DNA from: CAYXPR01 sp964467255
GTDB lineage: Bacteria; Pseudomonadota; Alphaproteobacteria; Rickettsiales; RGZB01
Length of the DNA stretch: 64,000 nt
Direction: 5' to 3'
Assembly (NCBI GenBank): GCA_964467255.1
Contig: CAYXPR010000009.1
Location: forward strand, 1-64,000
The number at the start of each line of letters is the position of its first letter. Position 1 is the first letter of the stretch. Shown here in pieces: positions 7,134 through 15,391 of the stretch. The notes beneath the pieces were generated by a model. That model was not told the DNA's origin, ran no database searches, and worked only from the letters and a program-made list of their open reading frames with translations. The position numbers and the translations under genes are program-made.

Positions 7134-8243
7134 ATGACCACATTATTCGACACGTTGAAATTAGGTGACCTTACCTTACCAAACCGCGTGGTGATGGCGC
7201 CGCTGACGCGCATGCGCGCTAAACAACCGGGCAATGTGCCGCATGCGCTGAATGCGGAATATTATGCGCAGCGCGCGAGCGCGGGCCTTATTATTTCCGA
7301 AGCGACGCAAGTGAGTCCGCAAGGGCAGGGTTACCCCGCTACGCCCGGTATTCATTCCGCAGAACAAGTGGTGGGGTGGAAACACGTGACGGACGCCGTG
7401 CATCAAGCCGGTGGTCGCATGGTGCTGCAGCTATGGCATGTGGGGCGGATTTCACATTCTTCGTACCAGCCGGATGGCGGCGCGCCCGTTGCACCTTCGG
7501 CCATTCAGCCTTCCGGCATGACCTTCACGAAAGACTGGAAACAAGAACCGTTTGAAACGCCCCGCGCTCTCAGTGTGGCGGAAATAAAAAGCATCGTGGC
7601 GGATTTCCGCACCGGCGCAGAAAACGCAAAAAAAGCAGGGTTTGATGGAGTGGAGGTACACGGTGCAAACGGGTATCTGCTCGACCAGTTTTTACAAACC
7701 GGCAGCAACACCCGCAGTGATGAATATGGTGGCAGCATCCAAAACCGCGCCCGCTTTTTACTGGAAGTGGTGGATGCGGTGGTGGCGGTGTGGGGCAAGG
7801 GGCGTGTGGGCGTTCGCCTTTCACCCTATGGTACGTTTAACGATATGCAAGACAGTGACCCCGTGGCGCTTTTCACCTATGTACTGCAACAACTCAGCCA
7901 GCGCGGCATTGCCTATGCGCATGTGATTGAACCGCGCGCCACCAGCGCCGGTGGGAATGATGCGGTGGCGGCAGATGCACCCAGCACCTCGGCGTTGTTC
8001 CGCGCACACTTCAAGGGTGCGTTCATTTCCGCCGGTGGCTATACGGCGGAAAACGCGAAAGAAGCGGTGGAAAAAGGGGCTGCCGATGCGGTGGCGTTTG
8101 GCCGCCTGTTTATTGCCAACCCAGACCTTCCGGAACGGCTGAAAGCAGGTGCCACGCTCAATAAATATAACCGCGCCACCTTCTATGGCGGGGCTGAAAA
8201 GGGCTATACCGACTATCCGCGCCTGAACCAGAAGGCTGCCTAA
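7134..8243 (+). CDS. NADH:flavin oxidoreductase, Old Yellow Enzyme (alkene reductase, NemA-like)
   Basis: 369-residue FMN-dependent TIM-barrel enzyme that reduces activated C=C bonds (enones, maleimides, nitrate esters) with NAD(P)H. Hallmarks are the N-terminal 'LFDTLKLGDLTLPNRVVMAPLTRMRA', 'QLWHVGRISH' with the usual active-site region, 'FDGVEVHGANGYLLDQFLQTGSNTRSDEYGGS' (substrate His-x-x-Asn and FMN region), and C-terminal 'ADAVAFGRLFIANPDLPERL' for FMN phosphate binding. GAAGGAG precedes the ATG. Length is normal for the family. Cytosolic, probably a detoxification enzyme; the natural substrate cannot be read from sequence. Confidence 0.95.
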   Translation: MTTLFDTLKLGDLTLPNRVVMAPLTRMRAKQPGNVPHALNAEYYAQRASAGLIISEATQVSPQGQGYPATPGIHSAEQVVGWKHVTDAVHQAGGRMVLQLWHVGRISHSSYQPDGGAPVAPSAIQPSGMTFTKDWKQEPFETPRALSVAEIKSIVADFRTGAENAKKAGFDGVEVHGANGYLLDQFLQTGSNTRSDEYGGSIQNRARFLLEVVDAVVAVWGKGRVGVRLSPYGTFNDMQDSDPVALFTYVLQQLSQRGIAYAHVIEPRATSAGGNDAVAADAPSTSALFRAHFKGAFISAGGYTAENAKEAVEKGAADAVAFGRLFIANPDLPERLKAGATLNKYNRATFYGGAEKGYTDYPRLNQKAA

Positions 8244-8371
8244 GCGTTGGTAAACTAGGGCTTGTTTATCAGTGGGATAGAAAACCCTTCCCCGTAAGAA
8301 ATGCAGATTTTTTCTGCAAACTATGGTATGATGCTACTGGCTTTAAGGGGTTTTAGGCAGGTAATGCGGCT

Positions 8372-10687
8372 ATGGTTCAACCACCACCCACAGGCGGTGA
8401 GAAAGACTCTAAGAACACGGCGCAGCCGGGTGAGGGCGAAAGCTATCACGCCCCTCCGTATAAGGCAGATAATATTTCCGGACTAGAGCAGGAAGCGCGC
8501 GGCAAACAACAGCAGCGTACGCAGGAATATAACCAGCAGCTGAAGCAAAAACACGAAGACCTGAACCAGCTGATTCACGCCGCGCGTGAAAAAGCCAAGC
8601 TGATTCAGGAAGAACAGCAACGCTTTGCCACCGAAAAGAAAAAAGACCTCGACGCCATTTTAAAAAAGGCTGAGGAAGACCATAAAACCCTGCAGCTTAC
8701 ACAGCAGGAAGAGCTGGCGGAGCGTCGTAAGCAGATTGAGCTACTACGCACCAAAGCCGAAGCCACGCTGGAACATCTGCCCTACCAAAAACGCAAAGAG
8801 GTTGAAAAAGAACTCGGCACGCTGATGCATCTGGCGATGGAGAAGCAGAAAAAACTTGAGGCCGAGCACCGCGAAAACACCAAGAAAATGGAAGAGGACC
8901 TTGCGAAGCTCAGTAAGGAGGTGGAGGAATCGCGGCAGGCACTCTTGAAAAAGCAGCGTGATGAGCTGAAGGAATATCTAAACGGCATTATCGATCTGGT
9001 GTATGAAAAACAGCAAATCATTAAAAGCAACTTTGATGAACTGATTGCCAAAGAGGAAACCGATCTTAGTGCCTTGCTCAAGAACGCCGCCGCATCGCAG
9101 CAGGATATTTTAAAACAACATGCGCAGAAAATGGAAGAGAACGCGCAGTATATCGACACGCAGAAACAGCGCTGCAAGGAGTTGCTGCGCGCGGGCAAAA
9201 CAAAAGAAGCGCAGCAGGTGCAACAGGAAATCCGCGATTATATTCAGCAAAGCCAGTATGACATGCAGCAGGAGCAGCGCAGCCTGACCGAAGCGCTGAA
9301 GCGTGAACTGGCCGAGCTGGAGCGTCTGGCAAAAGATAACGCACAGGAACTGGCAAAGAAACACGAAGACATGACGGCATCTGCACGGCAGGAAATGGAA
9401 AACCGCGGACAGATGCATCTGGCGCAGGTGCGCAAAGAACTGGTGGGCCATACGCAGGATAATCTGCGTGATTTTGAAAAACGCATGTACATGCTGCATC
9501 AGGATATGCAGCGCGCCCAGCAGGCCATGATTCAGTCGGTGAAGAACCGCATGGAAAAACAGGCCGAAGACATCATGAAGCGCCAGCGTCAGGAACAGGA
9601 AGTGATGATTTCGCAAACCAAAGAGCAAATCAACGAGCTGGAAAAACGTGCGAAATTCCGGCAGGGGAAAATGCAGGTCGACCAGCAAAAAATGGTAGAA
9701 GGCGCGAAAACACGCCTGGATGCACTCGACATGGAAAACCGCCTGCACGAAAAAGAAATGCGCTGGGAGCAGCAAAAACTGGTGGATGAAGAACATCGCG
9801 AAACCTCGATGCTGATCCATCAAGTCAAATCCGTGCAAGAGGAAAAGGCCAAAGAAGAACGCAAGCGCATCACCGAAGAAATGATTCAACTGGGGCACAA
9901 CGTGGCGCAGGAACAAAAGCGCACCCAAAAAGAACAGCGCGAAGCCAGCGAACGCGTGAAGCTGGCGCTGCTTTCCGCCGGCAAGGAAATGCAGGAGCGC
10001 TATAACCAATTGCAAAAAGAGCGCCAAGGGTTATTAAAGTTTGAGCAAGAACGCACCATAGAGCTGAACGAGCAGCTTAAAGAAAAACAGGAATCTGCCG
10101 ACAAGGAACATACGGCACGGGTGACGCTGGAGCGGGAAAAATATGAAAAAACCCGCAAGCTGACGGAAGCACGCGAACAGGAGATAAAACAAGAAAAAGA
10201 TGAGCTTGATAAAATCATCGATGAGGCCCGCAAGAACGAAGAGAAGATGCGCCGCGGGAATTTTGGTGAAGATGCAATGCGCGAGCAGAAAGAACTGATG
10301 GCGCTGGTGAACCGCGCGATTGAAAAACAGGAAGAGATCCAGCAGGAGCAGCAGAACGTGCTGAAAGAAGCTAAGCAAGTGATGGACCGCAGGATTCAGG
10401 AAAGTGAACTGCAATTGCGGCAGGAGCAGAAGTCATTTTTAAACTGGCATAAAGATTCACAAACACGCCTTGAAAAAGAAATAGAAGAACGCAACCAAGC
10501 GATTCACGAAGAGCAGAAAAAAATTCTCGGCAGTCAGGAACATCACCTGACAGAGATTATTTCCGCGGCAGATGAAAACCAGAAAGAATTCAAAACCGAG
10601 CAGCGTAAAATTATTGAAACAACACAAGAAAAACTAAAGAAACTAAACAAGGCATGGCAAAAAAACAAACCCACCGATCCGGCATAA
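8372..10687 (+). CDS. Large coiled-coil protein of unknown function
   Basis: 771 residues. After a Pro/Gly-rich N-terminus (1 to ~36) almost the whole protein (about 40-765) is charged Glu/Lys/Gln-rich helix with heptad character and virtually no proline, so a long, probably multimeric coiled coil is expected. No signal peptide, membrane segment, Walker motif or globular domain is visible. A recurring unit, [DE]L-x2-L-[IMV]-x2-A-x-EK followed by E[QH], appears near residues 63-82, 147-166 and 641-660, suggesting internal duplication. It overlaps msrB by 34 bases. A cytoskeletal, filament-like or scaffolding role is possible but unproved; no named family is recognised. Confidence 0.8.
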   Translation: MVQPPPTGGEKDSKNTAQPGEGESYHAPPYKADNISGLEQEARGKQQQRTQEYNQQLKQKHEDLNQLIHAAREKAKLIQEEQQRFATEKKKDLDAILKKAEEDHKTLQLTQQEELAERRKQIELLRTKAEATLEHLPYQKRKEVEKELGTLMHLAMEKQKKLEAEHRENTKKMEEDLAKLSKEVEESRQALLKKQRDELKEYLNGIIDLVYEKQQIIKSNFDELIAKEETDLSALLKNAAASQQDILKQHAQKMEENAQYIDTQKQRCKELLRAGKTKEAQQVQQEIRDYIQQSQYDMQQEQRSLTEALKRELAELERLAKDNAQELAKKHEDMTASARQEMENRGQMHLAQVRKELVGHTQDNLRDFEKRMYMLHQDMQRAQQAMIQSVKNRMEKQAEDIMKRQRQEQEVMISQTKEQINELEKRAKFRQGKMQVDQQKMVEGAKTRLDALDMENRLHEKEMRWEQQKLVDEEHRETSMLIHQVKSVQEEKAKEERKRITEEMIQLGHNVAQEQKRTQKEQREASERVKLALLSAGKEMQERYNQLQKERQGLLKFEQERTIELNEQLKEKQESADKEHTARVTLEREKYEKTRKLTEAREQEIKQEKDELDKIIDEARKNEEKMRRGNFGEDAMREQKELMALVNRAIEKQEEIQQEQQNVLKEAKQVMDRRIQESELQLRQEQKSFLNWHKDSQTRLEKEIEERNQAIHEEQKKILGSQEHHLTEIISAADENQKEFKTEQRKIIETTQEKLKKLNKAWQKNKPTDPA

Positions 10688-11202
10688 TTCTATTGGCGAT
10701 GGTGCTGTTCTTTAGCAGCGCTGCGATGGCTGAATCAACTCAAGGAGAACACCCCGTGCCTAAAAAAAACTATACTAAAACCGATGCGGCGATAAAGGCA
10801 CTGACCGCAGATCAATTTCATGTGACGCAGGAAAGTGGCACCGAAAAACCATTCGGCAATGCGTATTGGAACAACAAAAAAGAAGGCATTTATGTGGATG
10901 TGGTGAGCGGTGAGCCGCTGTTTTCATCCACCGATAAATTTGACTCGGGCACCGGCTGGCCGAGCTTCACCAAGCCGATTGAAAAAGCTTCCGTAGAGGA
11001 ACATTCCGATACTGCGTACGGCATGACGCGGGTCGAGGTGCGCTCTAAGGCAGCGGATTCGCATTTGGGGCATGTGTTCCCCGATGGCCCTGCAGACAAA
11101 GGCGGGATGCGTTATTGCATTAACTCGGCCTCACTCAAATTTATTCCCAAGGAAGAGCTAGAAGCGCAAGGTTACGGCGAATACCGCGCCTTGTTTAAGT
11201 AA
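10654..11202 (+). CDS. msrB: Peptide-methionine (R)-S-oxide reductase MsrB, exported
   Basis: 182 residues. Reduces methionine-R-sulfoxide in proteins. An N-terminal signal peptide (MAKKQTHR... to ~AMA at 26) places it in the periplasm, unlike most cytosolic MsrB. The domain is complete: 'GIYVDVVSGEPLFSSTDKFDSGTGWPSF', 'VRSKAADSHLGHVFPDGP' and the catalytic 'MRYCINSASLKF' with C155. C155 is the only cysteine, so both the structural zinc CxxC pairs and a resolving cysteine are absent, as in the non-zinc one-Cys subset. The start overlaps the end of the coiled-coil gene by 34 bases; AAGG precedes it. A downstream Met at 10699 would destroy the signal peptide. Confidence 0.93.
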   Translation: MAKKQTHRSGIILLAMVLFFSSAAMAESTQGEHPVPKKNYTKTDAAIKALTADQFHVTQESGTEKPFGNAYWNNKKEGIYVDVVSGEPLFSSTDKFDSGTGWPSFTKPIEKASVEEHSDTAYGMTRVEVRSKAADSHLGHVFPDGPADKGGMRYCINSASLKFIPKEELEAQGYGEYRALFK

Positions 11203-11212
11203 AAGACCGCAG

Positions 11213-12199
11213 ATGTTCGGGACGTATCGTTTATTTTTAGCGCTCTGTGTGGCCAGCATGCATTTTGGCGGCGCGGATTTTGTTGGCTGCTATGCTGTGT
11301 TCGGGTTTTTTGTGCTGAGCGGCTACCTGATGAGCCTTACTCTGAACAAGCAATACCTGCCCGCGCCAAACGGCCGATTCCGCTTCTTGCTCAACCGCGC
11401 GCTACGCATCTATCCGCTTTATTGGCTTACAGTAATAGTAGCGGCAGCGTACCTTCTGCTATACCCGAGCACCGGCAACATTTACATGCCCCATGACTGG
11501 CAGCACTGGCTGAGCAATATCACAACACTCGGTATGTCCAGTGTGGATGGGCAATACCATATCCCGAACCTGAACAGTGTTGCGTGGTCGCTCTCCAGCG
11601 AGATTATTTTTTGGTGTGTGCTGGCGGTGTTATGGCCGTCGCGTGCCCGGATATACGCCTTTTGCGCAATCGCGGTTTTCTATACTGCATATTTGATGGC
11701 GGCGCACGGTATCTATCATTTTGTTGTACGATATGTAAACCCACTGGCGGCGGCGCTGCCCTTTGCGATGGGTACGGTCGTATATCTGTTAAGAGAAAAA
11801 GGTGTGCATCTCTCGGCGCGGAGTGGAATGCCCGCAATAGTTGTGCTGGTGCTGGCGATGTTTGCAGGCGCGCAGGTGTTTAACAATGTCATTTTAGACG
11901 GGTGGTATGGCGTGATGCTGCTCAATGCTTTCGTTATACTCTATCTGGCTGGCGTGAAATTAGAAAAAGGCTGGTTGCCAGAGCTGGACCGTTGGTGCGG
12001 AGATATTTCCTATCCGTTTTTTATATCGCATTGGCTGGTGGGCATCGTTTTGCACAACCACGTGCTTAAAGATATGCCACAAAACAGCTGGGAGTTTTTT
12101 ATGTGGTATTTCCCAGTGGCTATAGCAGTGGGTGCCGTGTTGCACTATGTGGTGGTGGTGCCGCTGGAGCAGTTGCGCCGGAAAGTGCGTGAAAATTAA
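11213..12199 (+). CDS. Acyltransferase 3 family membrane protein (OafA/ExoZ-like)
   Basis: 328 residues with about ten predicted membrane helices. Family 3 acyltransferases transfer acetyl or other acyl groups to surface sugars in the inner membrane. The N-terminal signature is present: a histidine in the first helix ('LCVASMHFGG'), 'VFGFFVLSGYLMSL', and 'RFLLNRALRIYPLYWLTV' with the conserved arginine. 'SVAWSLSSEIIFW' supplies the usual W-S-L-S-x-E motif. It starts 10 bases after msrB, so may be cotranscribed. Its stop shares the TTAA of the convergent methyltransferase stop. The acceptor is unknown. Confidence 0.88.
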   Translation: MFGTYRLFLALCVASMHFGGADFVGCYAVFGFFVLSGYLMSLTLNKQYLPAPNGRFRFLLNRALRIYPLYWLTVIVAAAYLLLYPSTGNIYMPHDWQHWLSNITTLGMSSVDGQYHIPNLNSVAWSLSSEIIFWCVLAVLWPSRARIYAFCAIAVFYTAYLMAAHGIYHFVVRYVNPLAAALPFAMGTVVYLLREKGVHLSARSGMPAIVVLVLAMFAGAQVFNNVILDGWYGVMLLNAFVILYLAGVKLEKGWLPELDRWCGDISYPFFISHWLVGIVLHNHVLKDMPQNSWEFFMWYFPVAIAVGAVLHYVVVVPLEQLRRKVREN

Positions 12200-13560
12200 G
12201 TAGCGCTATACAGCGCGCTGACGCGTTTTTGTAATTCAAACGTGGTTTTGAAAGCATCCACATGTGGTGCGCGCAAAATCAGCCATTCGAAATAATTCAG
12301 CGAACGGAATAAGGCAACAAACTCAGCCAGCAGCGTTTGCTTATCTGGTGCGATCTCGCCGCGCTGCAGTTTTTCTGCGATAACGGCATCGAGGATAGCG
12401 CCGGTGCTGCGCTGGCCATCTAAGAATTTTAATATGTCATTGATATGCGGTGTGCGGGTGATGGCCAAACGGCAGCCCTGATTTTCGACCAAGAATTTTG
12501 CGGCGGTGGATTTGCTGACCATGGCGTAAAAATCCGCATAGGTGTTGCCGAGGCTAGAAAAATGCGATGCAAAGAAGGGAATATTTTCCGGCGCGGCCGG
12601 ATTGAGTTTTTCGCGCGGAGTGGGCGCTACAAAAAAACTATGTTTGGTGATGGTGCCTGAGGCAAGCTCAGCAATGGCGTGCTGTTTGGACGCGGGGAGC
12701 CGCATAATTTTTTGCAGCAGCGCAGGGTCTTTAATGGATGAGGCCGGCGAGTAGTGAAATTTTGCCATGCCGAGATCGGAGTGGAAATCAAGAAACGTTA
12801 AGCCCGCAGAAGCAACAAAATCATACGTTTCAGATACACTGTAGGGGCGATCTTGCGTGTGGAGCAATAAATCGAATACGCCGGCATCGCCCATTTTCGT
12901 ATGGTCGCTGATGAGCGCTTCGCCGCGCTTGAACCAGTTGGTGGCGGGCAGAGAGGCAAGCATGGCACGGCAATTACCCACCCATGTTTGCCGTGAGGCT
13001 TCTCCGGTATTAACAAGTTTCATCAGTTCTTGCATCTGGTACACGCCGGTGCGGCCATAGCGCGCGTACAGCATGATGCCCATCGCACCAGTGGGCTTCA
13101 GCACACCCGCCAGCGCTTTAAGCCCTTCTTCGGGATTCGCCAGATGATGCAGTACGCCCGTGCAATTGATATAATCAAACGTGCCGAGATTGAGGCGCGG
13201 CAGTTCCAGCAGCGAATCATGCACCCATGTGATGTTGGTGAGCTGGCGGATGGCGGCGCGCTGTTTTGCAATGGCCATTGAGGCGCTGCTTAAATCGAGA
13301 TACACCACTTCAGCATTCGGCTTTTCGCGCAACTGCTCGGCAAGGTAAATAGCGCTGTCGCCCGTGCCGCCGCCTGCCACGAGAACACGGAAACCTTTGT
13401 CGAAATTTTCTTTACCCCCAAAGCAGAACGCATTGATGACATCCAGCCCACCGAGGGTGGTGAATTGCAGCTGTTTTTTTTCATCCTCTGGATTAGCGGG
13501 GGGGTAGGGGAGGTCTTCGTATTGATCCCTGACATCGGTGAGATAATTTTGATGTTCCAT
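12196..13560 (-). CDS. SAM-dependent methyltransferase with C-terminal regulatory-type domain
   Basis: 454 residues. The N-terminal half is a class I methyltransferase: motif I 'FRVLVAGGGTGDSAIYLAEQL' (glycines 63-67), acidic motif II 'VVYLDLSS', and 'FDYINCTGVLHHLANPEEGLKALAGVLKPTGAMGIMLYARYGRTGVYQM'. It opens with 'QYEDLPYPPANP', seen in methyltransferases that carry a methyltransferase-regulatory domain. The C-terminal ~200 residues resemble such a domain. No signal peptide. Substrate unknown; protein or surface-glycan methylation are both possible. It lies 4 bases downstream of the SemiSWEET-like gene and is probably co-transcribed with it. Confidence 0.85.
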   Translation of the reverse strand: MEHQNYLTDVRDQYEDLPYPPANPEDEKKQLQFTTLGGLDVINAFCFGGKENFDKGFRVLVAGGGTGDSAIYLAEQLREKPNAEVVYLDLSSASMAIAKQRAAIRQLTNITWVHDSLLELPRLNLGTFDYINCTGVLHHLANPEEGLKALAGVLKPTGAMGIMLYARYGRTGVYQMQELMKLVNTGEASRQTWVGNCRAMLASLPATNWFKRGEALISDHTKMGDAGVFDLLLHTQDRPYSVSETYDFVASAGLTFLDFHSDLGMAKFHYSPASSIKDPALLQKIMRLPASKQHAIAELASGTITKHSFFVAPTPREKLNPAAPENIPFFASHFSSLGNTYADFYAMVSKSTAAKFLVENQGCRLAITRTPHINDILKFLDGQRSTGAILDAVIAEKLQRGEIAPDKQTLLAEFVALFRSLNYFEWLILRAPHVDAFKTTFELQKRVSALYSAT

Positions 13561-13564
13561 GACG

Positions 13565-13831
13565 TTACTCGTTGTTCGGTGTGCGGCTTAATAATCCCAG
13601 CGCAACGACAGTTAAAAGCTGTACAAGCTGAAGTACGCCGAGCGTCATTAGATAAGCACTTTGGGCGGTTATACCATACACCAGCCAGAATACCACCCCT
13701 GCGGCATAGGCCAGCAGAAACCAAGTCGGCAGCCAAGGGCTTTGCCCACGCCAGGTTTTCCACAGTAGCGGTAGGAAACCGATGGTACAAAGGGTTGAGG
13801 CAAAGAAAAGGAGTGTGCTAAAGTGCGCCAT
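13565..13831 (-). CDS. SemiSWEET/PQ-loop-like small membrane protein
   Basis: 88 residues with three predicted membrane helices, the size of bacterial SemiSWEET half-transporters that dimerise to move sugars. The first helix ends in 'IGFLPLLWKTWRGQSPWLP', a PQ-loop-like region with Pro-Leu in place of Pro-Gln, and helix 2 contains 'VVFWLVYGI', the W-x-x-Y-G pattern common in the family. Placed directly upstream of a methyltransferase, which gives no hint of substrate. The family assignment is moderate because the Q of the PQ motif is missing. Confidence 0.7.
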   Translation of the reverse strand: MAHFSTLLFFASTLCTIGFLPLLWKTWRGQSPWLPTWFLLAYAAGVVFWLVYGITAQSAYLMTLGVLQLVQLLTVVALGLLSRTPNNE

Positions 13832-13874
13832 GGAGCGGATGCTATAACAACAGGTGATAAAAGCACAAGCCTAG

Positions 13875-15377
13875 ATGCAAAAACAAAACGAAAAAACACA
13901 CCATATTGTCTATATAAAAGCCTTGGTTTTTCTGACCATTTTTGCTTATTTTGCATGGCTTTCTATTGCTGTATTTCCTGATTTTCCGACCAATTTTGAT
14001 GAATATGGCTATTACACGCAGGCAAAAATTTTTGCCCAAGGAAAGTTCTTTGTAACGCCGCATCCGTTTGATCCGAACATGATTGAATCACACATGCGCT
14101 CTGCAGGGGGCAGGGTGTTTTCTAAATACCCTCCGGGTTTTATTGCCGTACTGAGTGCGTTCTGGATGCTGGGCGTTTATAAGCTCGCCAATCCGGTAAT
14201 TATGACGGTCGGCCTGTTTTTTTGCGCGCGCATACTGGAGCGTTATGCCAGCATCCGTGCGGCGCTGGTGATTACGCTGCTTGCCGCGTTCAGCCCCTAT
14301 AGCATGGGCTATGCCGCCTCGCTTTTTTCCCAGCCGCTTGCCATGTGCCTTGCGACCATTGCGCTATGGGCTTTTATTCAATATCAACAGCACACCGAAG
14401 AGCGGTATCTGTATATCATCGGCCTTGTGTGCGCCTATGGATTTCTGACGCGGCCGATTGATTTTGTGGCCGTGACCGGCGCCATCTGCATCGCATTTTT
14501 TTTCTGCCAGCCCTGGCGCCGTGCGCTGGTGTGTAGTGTGAGTTGCGGCCTGATGGCGCTCGTGGGGCTTTGGATGCTTGCTCTGTATAATAGTTACCTG
14601 ACGGGCAAGCCCACATTTTTAGGATACGAGGGGTATTTTGGAGCAACATTTCATGTGCTGGGCGATTATGGTACACGCATGGAAGTAAGGGTGTATAAGG
14701 ATATTTTGCGACAGGTAAATAATTTGAGACAACTGGGCATTCCGGTTTTCAATAAGCACTTTTTACCTCTCGTGGGCATGACCGCAGTGCTGCTTTCTGT
14801 GTGCGGTATGGCATATGTGCGCCGCCACCGCGCGCTGTGGGTGGTGCCGCTGTATATTTTTCTTTTGGTATTTCTTTATAATTTTTATCCGCTGGATGCA
14901 TGGAACACCTATGGCGCCCGCTATTGGTTTGCAGCATGGGGCGCATTTATCGTGATGGCAGGATTTGGCTGGTGTGCGATAGAACGTGCTACGCAGAAAA
15001 AACCCTATCTGACTGCCGCACTAGCACTGATGATGGTGGTGAGTGTTGTTTACGTCATGCAGACTTCGGGCCGTGCTACGCTGGAAGAATATGCCGCGCG
15101 CTTCCGCCTGAACAGCATTGCACGCGTGAATATGGAAAAACAGTGCCCGACTCAGACAATTGTGGTGCTGATATATAGCGCGCCTCAGCCCATCCCCTAT
15201 AAAGGCCAATTCGTGGAAGATATTTTGCTCAAACAAAACACGCTGACAGATAACAGCAGGGTGATTGTGAGTAGCTATTATGATGCAGCAAAAGATAAAC
15301 ACATGCTTGACGCGCTACAGCAGAAATTTCCCGGATATACGGTGTGTTATTATCAGGTGGATTATTATGAGCATTAA
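13875..15377 (+). CDS. GT39/ArnT-like polytopic membrane glycosyltransferase
   Basis: 500 residues with about ten membrane helices and a C-terminal soluble portion (from about residue 400). The first periplasmic loop holds 'FPTNFDEYGYYTQAKIFAQGK', the acidic D-E pair that in GT-C enzymes such as ArnT and PMT binds the lipid-linked sugar donor, followed by 'RVFSKYPPGFIAVL', matching the family K-x-P-P pattern. Such enzymes use polyprenyl-phosphate sugars to glycosylate lipid A, proteins or glycans. It diverges from the SemiSWEET-like gene over 43 bases. Acceptor unknown. Confidence 0.82.
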   Translation: MQKQNEKTHHIVYIKALVFLTIFAYFAWLSIAVFPDFPTNFDEYGYYTQAKIFAQGKFFVTPHPFDPNMIESHMRSAGGRVFSKYPPGFIAVLSAFWMLGVYKLANPVIMTVGLFFCARILERYASIRAALVITLLAAFSPYSMGYAASLFSQPLAMCLATIALWAFIQYQQHTEERYLYIIGLVCAYGFLTRPIDFVAVTGAICIAFFFCQPWRRALVCSVSCGLMALVGLWMLALYNSYLTGKPTFLGYEGYFGATFHVLGDYGTRMEVRVYKDILRQVNNLRQLGIPVFNKHFLPLVGMTAVLLSVCGMAYVRRHRALWVVPLYIFLLVFLYNFYPLDAWNTYGARYWFAAWGAFIVMAGFGWCAIERATQKKPYLTAALALMMVVSVVYVMQTSGRATLEEYAARFRLNSIARVNMEKQCPTQTIVVLIYSAPQPIPYKGQFVEDILLKQNTLTDNSRVIVSSYYDAAKDKHMLDALQQKFPGYTVCYYQVDYYEH

Positions 15378-15391
15378 AGCGGCGCGGTGAG

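Noticed and set aside
8302..8318. GCAGA-N5-TCTGC hairpin before the coiled-coil gene
   Set aside because: Five-base stem lying in the 5' region of the gene; no T-run after it, so neither terminator nor riboswitch is supported.
9110..10027. 305-residue minus-strand ORF opposite the coiled-coil gene
   Set aside because: Its Phe/Leu/His-rich composition is the mirror of the Glu/Lys/Gln-rich coiled coil; no start signal.
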